15,047 nucleotides of DNA, taken from the NCBI GenBank assembly GCA_000719695.1, contig JOHN01000107.1, positions 1 to 15,047 of the forward strand, written 5' to 3'. Both the position numbers and the translations under genes were made by a program. Source of the stretch: Streptomyces sp. NRRL F-6131. GTDB lineage: Bacteria > Actinomycetota > Actinomycetes > Streptomycetales > Streptomycetaceae. Within the stretch, counting starts at the first letter, position 1. Each line of letters begins with the position of its first letter. Below are positions 1 through 6,178 of this stretch, one piece after another. The notes under the pieces are model-generated. The model saw only the letters and a program-made list of their open reading frames with translations. It was not told where the DNA came from and made no database searches.

Positions 1-1
1 C

Positions 2-1048
2 GCGGACATGGGCCGCTACCGCCAGCAGTACGTCTACCGCTGCCCGAACGTGGCCTGCCGCAACGCCGTCGTCGAGCCGCCCGTCGTCCCGGCCGCCAGC
101 ATCATCGACTGGTCGCTGACCGGCCGCCGGATCGGCGACGGCAAACCCGGCAGGAAGTTCACGCCGTACGCGGCCGCGACGGTCGAGCGGATCCGCGCCG
201 GGATCCGCAAGTACGGGGCGCCGCTGCTGGCCCCGGCCGGCGGCACCTGGCGCACCGAAGCGACCCCGGTCACCGTCCCGGCGCCGACCCGCACCACCCG
301 CGAGAACGACGGCCTGGCGGTGCCGCCGCTGCTGGTCCCGACCGAGGGCCGCGACGGCAAGACGGCGGGCCGGGTCGGGGAGCCGCTGCGTACCCAGACC
401 GCCCGCAACGAGACCGGGCTCGCCTGGCTGCCGTTCATCGCCGAACTCCGTGGTGGTGGCTCGGACGCCCGGCCGGTGCTGGACGCGCTGGCCACCGTCA
501 CCGCTTCCGGAAACCACCACGGCCTCACCGTGCCGCCCGCGGCGGGCGGGGTCGACTGGTCGGCGCTGCTGACGCCGTACTACGGCAACAGCAGTGCCCG
601 CCACGTCGGTAAGCCGGTCGGCACCCTGACCACCCGCGACCGCTACGGCCTCGCCTCCGCCGGCGGCCAGGCGGGCGGGACGGATGTGGACGAGGTGCTG
701 TTCCGGATGCTGGAGCCGCACGAGATCGGCGCCGCGATGACCTTCGCCCGCGACTACGTCGTGATCGGCAACAAGCGGGAGAAGTGCCGGGGCACCTGCG
801 GCAAGTCCCATGAGAAGGACGGCGGCCGCTGCCGGACCGTCCACGGCGACCACGCCCGCCACGGCCCGGTCCGCCTCACCGCCGCCCCGGCCGACCCGGG
901 CGCCCTGCTTCTGCCCGCGCACCGGGCCGCCGCCCTGCCCAAGGCGGAGCTGGCCGCGTGGTGCCCGGCCTGCCTCGACGCCACCACCCGCACCGCCCGC
1001 AAGACCCAGCTCGCGGCCCCCCCGACCGAGCCCGACGCCCTGTTCTGA
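2..1048 (+). CDS. DNA cytosine C5-methyltransferase, C-terminal part (5' end outside window), with atypical Cys-rich tail
   Basis: The frame is open through the left edge, so only the C-terminal part is present. Residues are numbered from the ATG at 8. The N-terminal visible part (RYRQQYVYRCPNVACR, then VVEPP and IIDWSL) matches the distal region of actinobacterial element-borne C5-cytosine methyltransferases. Residues ~80-216 hold four repeats of the type P-x-x-T-x-T-x-R-x3-GL (e.g. PTRTTRENDGLA, LATVTASGNHHGLT, GTLTTRDRYGLA), the usual target-recognition region of this family. RMLEPHEIGAAMTF (~233-246) is motif IX-like. Motif X (GNAV-P), expected right after VVIGNKREK, is absent. The protein instead runs ~87 residues with C260, C264, C275, H279, C319 and C322. 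The tail has the same high GC3 as the rest, so it is coding. It may act in self-methylation or anti-restriction; activity without motif X is uncertain. Start unknown. Confidence 0.82.
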   Translation, partial: ADMGRYRQQYVYRCPNVACRNAVVEPPVVPAASIIDWSLTGRRIGDGKPGRKFTPYAAATVERIRAGIRKYGAPLLAPAGGTWRTEATPVTVPAPTRTTRENDGLAVPPLLVPTEGRDGKTAGRVGEPLRTQTARNETGLAWLPFIAELRGGGSDARPVLDALATVTASGNHHGLTVPPAAGGVDWSALLTPYYGNSSARHVGKPVGTLTTRDRYGLASAGGQAGGTDVDEVLFRMLEPHEIGAAMTFARDYVVIGNKREKCRGTCGKSHEKDGGRCRTVHGDHARHGPVRLTAAPADPGALLLPAHRAAALPKAELAAWCPACLDATTRTARKTQLAAPPTEPDALF

Positions 1049-1070
1049 CCGACCCGAGAAGGGACCCGCG

Positions 1071-1772
1071 ATGTCCGTCACCACCACCGCCCTGCCGCGC
1101 TTCGTCGCCCAGCTCACCCCGCACGTCAGCCCCGACACCACCCTGCCGCCCATCGGCGGCATCTACCTGGAGGCCGACGGCACCCACCTGTTCGCCGCGG
1201 CCACCGACCGCTACACCTTCGCCCTCACCCGCACCGAGGCCGCCGAGACCGAGCCGTGGAAGGCGGTCATCGTCCGCTCCGACCTCACCGCCCTGCGCGC
1301 CCTGTTCCCCGCCCGCCGCCGCACCGCCGACCTCCACCTCACCTTCAGCCGGGGCTGCACCCGCACCCCCGACGGACTCCTGACCGTCAGCGACGGCACC
1401 CGCTCCCTCACCCTGTCCGCCCACAAGGCCCTGGCCCGCAAGTTCCCCAAGTGGCGGCCCCTGTTCGCCGACGCCCTCGCCGCCGAACCCCGCCAGGACA
1501 CCGAAACCCTCTACAACGCCGACTTCCTCGCCCGCTGGGCCAAGGCCGCCGACCGCCACCAACCGCTCACCACCTGGTCCGCCGGCCCCGGCAAGCCCCT
1601 CCTCGTCGCCGCCGGCCCCGACTTCCTCGGCCTCCACATGCCCGTGGCCCTGCCCGCCCACCGCCCCGACACCCCGGCCCGCGACCGCCAGGACCGCACC
1701 GCCCTGCGCACCACCTGGGCCGATACCCTCACCACCCCCGCGACCGCCCGCCGCCTCAAGGCCGCTGCGTAG
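1071..1772 (+). CDS. Two-domain sliding-clamp (DnaN, DNA polymerase III beta)-like protein
   Basis: The product is 233 aa from an ATG preceded by GAGAAGGGA (1056-1064); the frame is open further upstream but without a Shine-Dalgarno. Residues 25-60 (LPPIGGIYLEADGTHLFAAA followed by TDRYTFAL) match the second domain of bacterial beta clamps, including the signature ATDRY (44-48). FPKWRPLF (125-132) matches the FPDYRRLLP segment closing domain 2. Residues 147-193 (LYNADFLARWAKAAD, then LLVAAGPDFLGLHMPV) match domain 3, where chromosomal clamps end in YLLMPVRL. Domain 1 is missing and length is about 60% of a normal DnaN (~375 aa). The gene lies just upstream of Prim-Pol and a helicase-like ATPase in one operon, so a role as an element-specific processivity factor or a modulator of the host clamp is inferred. 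The homology is read by eye, not by search. Confidence 0.7.
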   Translation: MSVTTTALPRFVAQLTPHVSPDTTLPPIGGIYLEADGTHLFAAATDRYTFALTRTEAAETEPWKAVIVRSDLTALRALFPARRRTADLHLTFSRGCTRTPDGLLTVSDGTRSLTLSAHKALARKFPKWRPLFADALAAEPRQDTETLYNADFLARWAKAADRHQPLTTWSAGPGKPLLVAAGPDFLGLHMPVALPAHRPDTPARDRQDRTALRTTWADTLTTPATARRLKAAA

Positions 1773-1780
1773 GAGCCGCC

Positions 1781-2041
1781 GTGATCCGCGCCCTCACCTT
1801 CCACACCGTCACCTGCGACGTCTGCGGCGACAAGGAGGACGAGGAGATCATCCTCTTCGACACCCCCGAGATCGCCGCCGACACCGCCCGCCGCTCGGGC
1901 TGGCTCGTCACCGCCGACCACCGCGTCATCTGCCCCACCACCGACCGCCCCCACCGCGCCGCCCTCGACGCCCTGCTCCCGCCCCCGCCCGACGCCGAGG
2001 CCACCGGACAGCTCACCTTCGACACCGATCCCTCCACCTAG
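1781..2041 (+). CDS. Small Cys-containing hypothetical protein
   Basis: This is an 86-aa protein from GTG. The AGGAG at 1771-1775 overlaps the stop codon of the clamp-like gene, so the two are probably translationally coupled. TCDVCG (11-16) is a CxxC knuckle and a third Cys is at 51 (VICPTTD). The second knuckle expected of a treble-clef or zinc ribbon is CPTT rather than CPxC, so metal binding is unsure. Small proteins of the form CxxCG...ARxxGW...CP are common in actinomycete integrative elements and phages, with no established function. A perfect hairpin follows immediately (2054-2081). Confidence 0.7.
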   Translation: MIRALTFHTVTCDVCGDKEDEEIILFDTPEIAADTARRSGWLVTADHRVICPTTDRPHRAALDALLPPPPDAEATGQLTFDTDPST

Positions 2042-2053
2042 CCGCCCCTCACT

Positions 2054-2081
2054 CCGGGGGTGGGTAGTGACCCACCCCCGG
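2054..2081 (+). terminator. Perfect 12-bp hairpin upstream of the Prim-Pol gene
   Basis: The left arm CCGGGGGTGGGT (2054-2065) and right arm ACCCACCCCCGG (2070-2081) are exact reverse complements around the loop AGTG. There is no T-tract, which is usual for Streptomyces hairpin terminators. It sits 12 nt after the small Cys protein stop and 23 nt before the Prim-Pol GTG. It could partially terminate or pause the operon, act as an operator, or structure the leader of the initiator mRNA. Confidence 0.55.
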
Positions 2082-2104
2082 GGGCCGACTCCGGAAGGAG
2101 ACGG

Positions 2105-2998
2105 GTGTCCCCGAACCCGCTGCTGGACGCCGCCCTGGCCGCCGTCGAACGCGGCCGGTACGTCTTCCCCGTCACGCCCGGTGGCAAGAAGCCCCCAGCG
2201 GTCAAGGACTGGGAGAACCGCGCCACCCTCGATCCCGAGCGCGTCCGCCGCTGCTGGAGCGCCGGGCCCTACAACATCGGCATCGCCTGCGGCCCCTCCC
2301 ACCTGGTCGTCATCGACCTCGACCTCCCCAAGGGCCCCGACGACCGGCCGCCCGCCCGGTGGGCCCTGCCCGGGATCACCAGCGGCCACGACGTATTCGC
2401 CGCGCTGTGCGAACAGCACGGACAGCCCTGCCCCGACGAGACGTTCACCGTCGCCACCCCCGGCGGCAGTACCCATCTCTACTTCACCGCCCCACCCGGC
2501 GCCCGCCTGCGCAACACCAGTGGCGACCGCGGCAACGGCCTCGGCTGGAAGGTCGACACCCGCGCCGGCGGCGGCTACGTCGTCGCCCCCGGCAGCCTCA
2601 TCACCGCCCACCCCTACACCGTCGTCCGAGACGCCGACCCGGCCCCGCTGCCGTCCTGGCTCCTCGCCCTGCTCACCCCCGCCCCCGCTCGTCCCGCCGA
2701 CCCGGGGCCCGCGACGGACGGCCGGGTACGCGACCGCTCCGCCTACGCCGACGCGGCTCTGCGCAACGAGAGCGCCAGCGTCGCGAACGCCCCCGAGGGC
2801 ACCCGCAACTGGACCCTGACCCGGGCCGCCCGCGCCCTGGGCCGCTTCGTGGCCGGCGGCCAACTCCGGCGCGGCGACGTCGAACAGGCTCTTAAGGCGG
2901 GGGCGGAACGGGCCGGACTCCCCTCGCGCGCCGCCCAGGCGACCATCACCAGCGCCCTCGACTGGTCCATCGCCCACAACCCCGCCCACCCCTCTTAA
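2105..2998 (+). CDS. Bifunctional DNA primase/polymerase (Prim-Pol), AICE replication protein
   Basis: The product is 297 aa from GTG at 2105, chosen because GGAAGGAG lies at 2093-2100; the longer reading from 2060 starts inside the preceding hairpin. Residues ~1-185 form an archaeo-eukaryotic primase-type Prim-Pol domain (N-terminal domain of bifunctional DNA primase/polymerase, PF09250 type). GRYVFPVTPGGKKP (17-30) is the family opening. VVIDLD (68-73) carries the two metal-binding aspartates D71 and D73, GGSTHLYF (120-127) has the conserved His124, and KVDTRAGGGYVVAPGS (149-164) has the third acidic residue D151. The C-terminal ~90 residues contain a helical segment (NWTLTRAARALGRFVAGGQ and following) seen in element Prim-Pols. 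The likely role is primer synthesis at the element origin together with the ATPase downstream. Confidence 0.92.
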   Translation: MSPNPLLDAALAAVERGRYVFPVTPGGKKPPAVKDWENRATLDPERVRRCWSAGPYNIGIACGPSHLVVIDLDLPKGPDDRPPARWALPGITSGHDVFAALCEQHGQPCPDETFTVATPGGSTHLYFTAPPGARLRNTSGDRGNGLGWKVDTRAGGGYVVAPGSLITAHPYTVVRDADPAPLPSWLLALLTPAPARPADPGPATDGRVRDRSAYADAALRNESASVANAPEGTRNWTLTRAARALGRFVAGGQLRRGDVEQALKAGAERAGLPSRAAQATITSALDWSIAHNPAHPS

Positions 2999-3049
2999 GA
3001 GCCCCTGAACCCCGGCCAAGCCGCGCCGGAGGCCGACCAGGACCCCGCC

Positions 3050-3092
3050 GAAGACGCCACCCGTCCGCCGGACGGCGGCGGGTGGCGTCTTC
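3050..3092 (+). terminator. Long GC-rich hairpin between Prim-Pol and ATPase genes
   Basis: GAAGACGCCACCCG (3050-3063) pairs perfectly with CGGGTGGCGTCTTC (3079-3092). An inner stem CCGCC/GGCGG (3065-3069 and 3074-3078) closes on GGAC, leaving one bulged T at 3064. No T-tract follows on the + strand. It is probably a terminator or attenuator reducing transcription into the ATPase gene, or a structured replication element. Confidence 0.6.
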
Positions 3093-3144
3093 CCTGCCCC
3101 GAACACCCGGCGCCCGGCGCCGTCCCGAACCGAAAGGCGCCACC

Positions 3145-3195
3145 GTGACCGAAGCCCGACCGACCACCGCCCGCCGCAGCCCGGATGCCGCGTGA
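3145..3195 (+). CDS. Putative 16-codon leader peptide coupled to the ATPase gene
   Basis: A GTG at 3145 with AAAGG at 3133-3137 opens a 16-codon ORF (MTEARPTTARRSPDAA). Its TGA at 3193-3195 overlaps the GTG start of the ATPase gene (3192-3194) as GTGA. The ATPase start has no clear Shine-Dalgarno of its own, so ribosomes finishing this short ORF probably reinitiate there. The peptide has no recognisable domain and may serve only for coupling. Confidence 0.45.
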   Translation: MTEARPTTARRSPDAA

Positions 3196-4304
3196 CCCGC
3201 CCCGCCGACCCCCGGGATGCACCGCCCGGCCCCCGGCTGCGGATCGTCGGCGACGACGAAGACCCCTGGCCCACCGAACCCGACCCGCACACCGACCCCT
3301 GGCATACCCCCGCCCCCGCGCCCCGGCCCGCCGCCGAGGCCGCCACGGCCCCGCCCAGGCCCCGCACGGTGTGGTCGGCCGCCGACCTCATGGCCACCGA
3401 CTTCCCCGAACCCCGCTGGGCCGTCCCCGGATTCTTCGCCGAGGGCGTCAGCCTCCTTGCCGGACCGCCCAAGGTCGGCAAGTCCTGGCTCTCCCTCGGC
3501 CTCGGCCTCGACGTCGCGGCCGGCCGCCCCGCCTTCGGCAGCATCGACGTCGAACCCGGCCCCGTCCTCTACCTCGCCCTGGAAGACACCCTCCGACGCC
3601 TCAAGACCCGCATGGGCAAGCTCCTCGCCGGACGCGACGCCCCCAAAGCCCTCACCCTCGTCACCGAGTTCCCGCCCCTGCCCCAGGGCGGCGCCGACGC
3701 CCTCGACCGCTGGCTCACCCAGAACACCGACCCCCGCCTCGTCGTCATCGACGTCTTCGCCAAGGTCCGCGGCCACTCCGCCCCCGGCGTCGCCGCCTAC
3801 GACGCCGACTACGCCGCCATCGGCCACGTCAAACAGGTCGCCGACCGCCACTCGGTGGCGACGATCCTCGTCCACCACGTCCGCAAGATGGCCTCCGACG
3901 ACTTCCTCGCCGAAGTCTCCGGCACTAACGGCCTCGCCGGCGCCGCCGACGCGACCCTCGTCCTCAAGCGCTCCCGCGGGAAGGCCGACGGTGTCCTGCA
4001 CATCACCGGCCGCGACGTCGACGAAGCCGAACACGCCCTCGAATTCCAGCCCGACACCGGTAGCTGGCTCCTCCTCGAAGGCCCCGCCGGCGACCACACC
4101 ATCGGCGACACCCGCGCCCAGATCCTCGCCCACGTCCGCACCCACCCCGGCAGCAAGCCGATGGACATCGCAGCCGCCATCGGTGTCGAGGTGGAGCTGA
4201 CCCGCCGCACCTGTTCGCGGATGGCCAGAGACGGTCAGCTCCACCGCGGCCCCGGCGGCTCCTACGGGCCCCCGCTCGAACCGGACACCCGGACCACCCC
4301 CTAA
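3192..4304 (+). CDS. RepA-like RecA-fold ATPase (replicative helicase-like), AAA_25 type
   Basis: The product is 370 aa from GTG in a GTGA overlap with a short upstream ORF. After a Pro-rich, probably disordered N-terminus (1-60), the RecA-like ATPase core shows GPPKVGKS (Walker A, 91-98), VLYLALEDTLRRLK (125-138, the family's ED-x3-RL element), RLVVID (Walker B, 182-187) and LVHHVRK (226-232). These are features of RepA/DnaB-like plasmid helicases. The C-terminal ~65 residues (304-360) look like a winged helix (RAQILAHVRTHPG, IAAAIG, RMARDGQLHR), suited to DNA binding. The likely role is unwinding at the element origin with the Prim-Pol. The repeat field starts at its 3' end, with one CCGGACA inside the coding region at 4281-4287. 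Confidence 0.88.
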   Translation: MTRPADPRDAPPGPRLRIVGDDEDPWPTEPDPHTDPWHTPAPAPRPAAEAATAPPRPRTVWSAADLMATDFPEPRWAVPGFFAEGVSLLAGPPKVGKSWLSLGLGLDVAAGRPAFGSIDVEPGPVLYLALEDTLRRLKTRMGKLLAGRDAPKALTLVTEFPPLPQGGADALDRWLTQNTDPRLVVIDVFAKVRGHSAPGVAAYDADYAAIGHVKQVADRHSVATILVHHVRKMASDDFLAEVSGTNGLAGAADATLVLKRSRGKADGVLHITGRDVDEAEHALEFQPDTGSWLLLEGPAGDHTIGDTRAQILAHVRTHPGSKPMDIAAAIGVEVELTRRTCSRMARDGQLHRGPGGSYGPPLEPDTRTTP

Positions 4305-4420
4305 CTGTCCGGCCTGTCCGGCTGTCCGGTCACCCCACCTGAGCAGCCAAAACAGACCGGACAGCTGACCGGACACCACCCACGAGCTGTCCTGTCCGGA
4401 CCCACCGGACAGGACAGCTC
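4281..4420. repeat. TGTCCGG/CCGGACA repeat field, candidate element origin or regulatory region
   Basis: Eight copies of the 7-mer occur in about 130 bp. TGTCCGG is at 4306-4312, 4315-4321, 4323-4329 and 4393-4399. Its reverse complement CCGGACA is at 4281-4287, 4357-4363, 4369-4375 and 4405-4411. Three forward copies face two inverted copies across a 27-bp spacer with a short A-rich stretch (AAAACAGA), and the last pair is part of a perfect 16-bp inverted repeat. The position between the replication ATPase and xis fits an iteron-type origin, an Xis/Int accessory site or an autoregulatory operator. Confidence 0.75.
4384..4420 (+). terminator. Perfect 16-bp inverted repeat ending the replication operon
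   Basis: GAGCTGTCCTGTCCGG (4384-4399) and CCGGACAGGACAGCTC (4405-4420) are exact reverse complements around ACCCA. No T-tract follows. It lies 79 nt after the ATPase stop and 30 nt before the xis start, so it could terminate replication-gene transcription, bind a dimeric regulator, or form a cruciform at the origin. Confidence 0.6.
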
Positions 4421-4450
4421 TCACAGAACCGGATCGAGGAGAACCCGACC

Positions 4451-4639
4451 ATGGCCGAGCCCCGAAGCCTCAAGCTGTCCGACGTGCTCCGCGAACTGAA
4501 CATGTCCCGGGCCGCCTTCTACCGCATGCGCGCCCGGGGCCACGGTCCCCGCCTCATCAAGCTGCCGAACGGGCACCTGCGGTGCCGTCGCACCGACCTG
4601 GACGAGTGGCTGGCCGGTCTGGAACAGACCGCCGCCTGA
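4451..4639 (+). CDS. xis: Excisionase (Xis), small HTH DNA-binding protein
   Basis: This 62-aa protein starts at ATG 4451 with CGAGGAGA about 9 nt upstream. Nearly the whole length is a MerR/excisionase-type winged helix-turn-helix (HTH_17): LKLSDVLRELNMSRAAFYRM (7-26) is the HTH, and RLIKLPNGHLRCRRTDLDEW (34-53) is the wing plus closing helix typical of the family. It sits directly before the integrase gene, the standard xis–int arrangement in AICEs. Its job would be to bend DNA at the att site and steer Int towards excision. A hairpin at 4650-4675 separates it from int. Confidence 0.9.
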   Translation: MAEPRSLKLSDVLRELNMSRAAFYRMRARGHGPRLIKLPNGHLRCRRTDLDEWLAGLEQTAA

Positions 4640-4649
4640 GACCTCCTTC

Positions 4650-4675
4650 ACGGGCCCGGCCGCCGCCGGGCCCGT
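4650..4675 (+). terminator. Perfect 11-bp hairpin between xis and int
   Basis: ACGGGCCCGGC (4650-4660) pairs with GCCGGGCCCGT (4665-4675) around loop CGCC. It lies 10 nt after the xis stop and 25 nt before the int start codon. As there is no T-tract it may act as an attenuator lowering int relative to xis, or stabilise the xis transcript. Confidence 0.5.
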
Positions 4676-4699
4676 TCGCCGTTCCGAGGAGTACCGAAA

Positions 4700-6070
4700 T
4701 TGCCCAAGCCCACGTTCAAGGTCCGGATCTGGGCCATCCGGGAGCACGTCCGGTCCGGCCCCAACACGTTCGAGCTGAGGTGGAAGGTCGGCAACGAGCC
4801 GTTCTCCGCCACCTTCAAAACCAAGACCCTCGCGGACGGCGAGCGCTCCAAGCTCGTGACGGCCGTCAACGCCGGCGAACCGTTCGACGAGATCTCGGGA
4901 CTGCCGATGTCGGTGGTGCGCGCCCGCGACGACGTCAGCTGGTACGCCCATGCCCGCGACTACATCGAGATGAAGTGGCCGGACTCCCCCGCGAAGACCC
5001 GCACCACGCACGCGGACATGCTGGCCACGGCCACACCGCAGCTGGTGAGGTCCCGTGTGGGGATGCCCGCGCAACGGGACCTGCGGACGGCGCTCTACAG
5101 CTGGGCCTTCAACATGAACCGCTGGACCCAGGACCCGCCCGAGCAGGTCAAGAAGTCACTGGAGTGGATCGAACGGCACTCCCTGCCGATGAGCCAGCTC
5201 GACGACCCCATGGTGATCCGCAGGGTGCTGGTGGCGTTCACCAGGAACCTCGACGGTTCGAAGGCCGCAGCGTCGAGCGTGCTCCGGAAGAAGAACATCT
5301 TCCACAACGTCCTCGGGTACGCCGTGGAAACCCGCCGACTCCCCCACAACCCGCTCAAGTCGGTGCAGTGGACAGCGCCCGCCGCCACGGAGGAGGTGGA
5401 CCCGGCGGTGGTGGCCAACCCCCGACAGGTCCGGGAGCTGATGGCGGCCGTCCGGGCCCAGGACGCCCGCGGCAGGCACCTCGAAGCGTTCTTCGGCGGG
5501 ATATACCACGCGGCCATGCGGCCGGCCGAGGCCGTGTTCCTGCGCGACGCGAACTGCTCCCTCCCGCCGGACGGCGCGTGGGGCATGGTGACGCTCGGCC
5601 GGACCCGCCCGCGCGTCGGCAGCTCCTGGACCGACAGTGGCAAGCCGCACGACGAGCGCGGTTTGAAATGGAGGCCCGAGACCGACACCAGGCCGGTCCC
5701 CATCCCCCCGGTCTACGTGAAGATGCTCCGTGAGCACATCGCCGCGCACGGCGTCGCCCCGGACGGGCGGCTGTTCCGTACCGCGCGCGGCGGCATGGTC
5801 CAGGAGAGCGGGTACGGCGTCGTCTGGCAGCGGGCCCGGGAGAAGGCCCTCACGCCGGAGCAGGCCGCCTCCTCCCTGGCCAAGCGCCCCTATGACCTGC
5901 GCCACGCGGGGGTCTCGTTCTGGCTGCGGTCCGGCGTGGACCCGGCGGAGTGTGCCCGCCGTGCCGGCCACAGCATCGCCGTGCTGCTGCGCGTCTACGC
6001 GAAGTGCCTCGACGGTGCGATGGAGGCGGCGAACCACCGGATCGCCGAGGGTCTGGTCGAGTGGGACTGA
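4700..6070 (+). CDS. int: Tyrosine site-specific integrase
   Basis: The product is 456 aa with a rare TTG start at 4700, chosen because GAGGAG (4686-4691) lies 8 nt upstream and the protein begins as AICE integrases do. Residues ~1-60 form an arm-binding-like N-terminus, ~75-225 the core-binding (SAM-like) domain, and ~240-450 the catalytic domain. Catalytic residues visible are R274 (HAAMRPAEAVFL), R401 in RPYDLRHAGVS, H424 in RAGHS, and the nucleophile Y433 in RVYAKCL. The first His of the H-x-x-R box is Tyr (Y398), which is common in actinomycete integrases and is not read as inactivation. The gene ends about 170 bp from the tRNA-Tyr 3' end, which it presumably uses as attachment site. Confidence 0.96.
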   Translation: MPKPTFKVRIWAIREHVRSGPNTFELRWKVGNEPFSATFKTKTLADGERSKLVTAVNAGEPFDEISGLPMSVVRARDDVSWYAHARDYIEMKWPDSPAKTRTTHADMLATATPQLVRSRVGMPAQRDLRTALYSWAFNMNRWTQDPPEQVKKSLEWIERHSLPMSQLDDPMVIRRVLVAFTRNLDGSKAAASSVLRKKNIFHNVLGYAVETRRLPHNPLKSVQWTAPAATEEVDPAVVANPRQVRELMAAVRAQDARGRHLEAFFGGIYHAAMRPAEAVFLRDANCSLPPDGAWGMVTLGRTRPRVGSSWTDSGKPHDERGLKWRPETDTRPVPIPPVYVKMLREHIAAHGVAPDGRLFRTARGGMVQESGYGVVWQRAREKALTPEQAASSLAKRPYDLRHAGVSFWLRSGVDPAECARRAGHSIAVLLRVYAKCLDGAMEAANHRIAEGLVEWD

Positions 6071-6091
6071 CCACGGATCCGACCCCGGGCC

Positions 6092-6144
6092 GTCCCACAG
6101 ATGTCCCACACGCCCTGGTCAGGAGGTGAGACAAGCCGAGACAA
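6092..6144. repeat. Paired direct repeats between int and the tRNA, candidate Int/Xis arm sites
   Basis: GTCCCACA occurs at 6092-6099 and 6103-6110 (11-bp period) and GAGACAA at 6128-6134 and 6138-6144 (10-bp period). Both pairs put the copies on about the same helical face. The region lies between int and the presumed att core, where AICE integrases bind arm-type sites. No binding evidence exists in the sequence itself. Confidence 0.4.
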
Positions 6145-6165
6145 CCCGGTCTTTTCGGGTGTTTT
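6144..6165 (+). terminator. Weak terminator-like hairpin after int
   Basis: ACCCG (6144-6148) pairs with CGGGT (6156-6160) around a T-rich loop, followed by GTTTTC. The stem is short, but the T-run is unusual in this GC-rich background, so it may end int transcription before the oppositely oriented tRNA. Confidence 0.35.
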
Positions 6166-6178
6166 CGATCACCTCTGA

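Noticed and set aside
1511..3544. Long minus-strand open frame opposite the clamp-like, Prim-Pol and ATPase genes
   Set aside because: It is Gly/Val/Arg-rich with no recognisable domain, spans several well-supported + strand genes, and is the expected antisense artefact of high-GC3 coding sequence.
2946..4424. Minus-strand open frame opposite the ATPase gene
   Set aside because: Composition is artefactual (Gly/Val/Asp/Glu-rich), there is no ribosome site, and it mirrors a gene with clear Walker motifs on the other strand.
5894..5902. Tyr instead of His in the integrase H-x-x-R box (YDLRH), read as possible loss of activity
   Set aside because: Actinomycete tyrosine integrases often have this substitution, and the remaining catalytic residues (R274, R401, H424, Y433) are all present.
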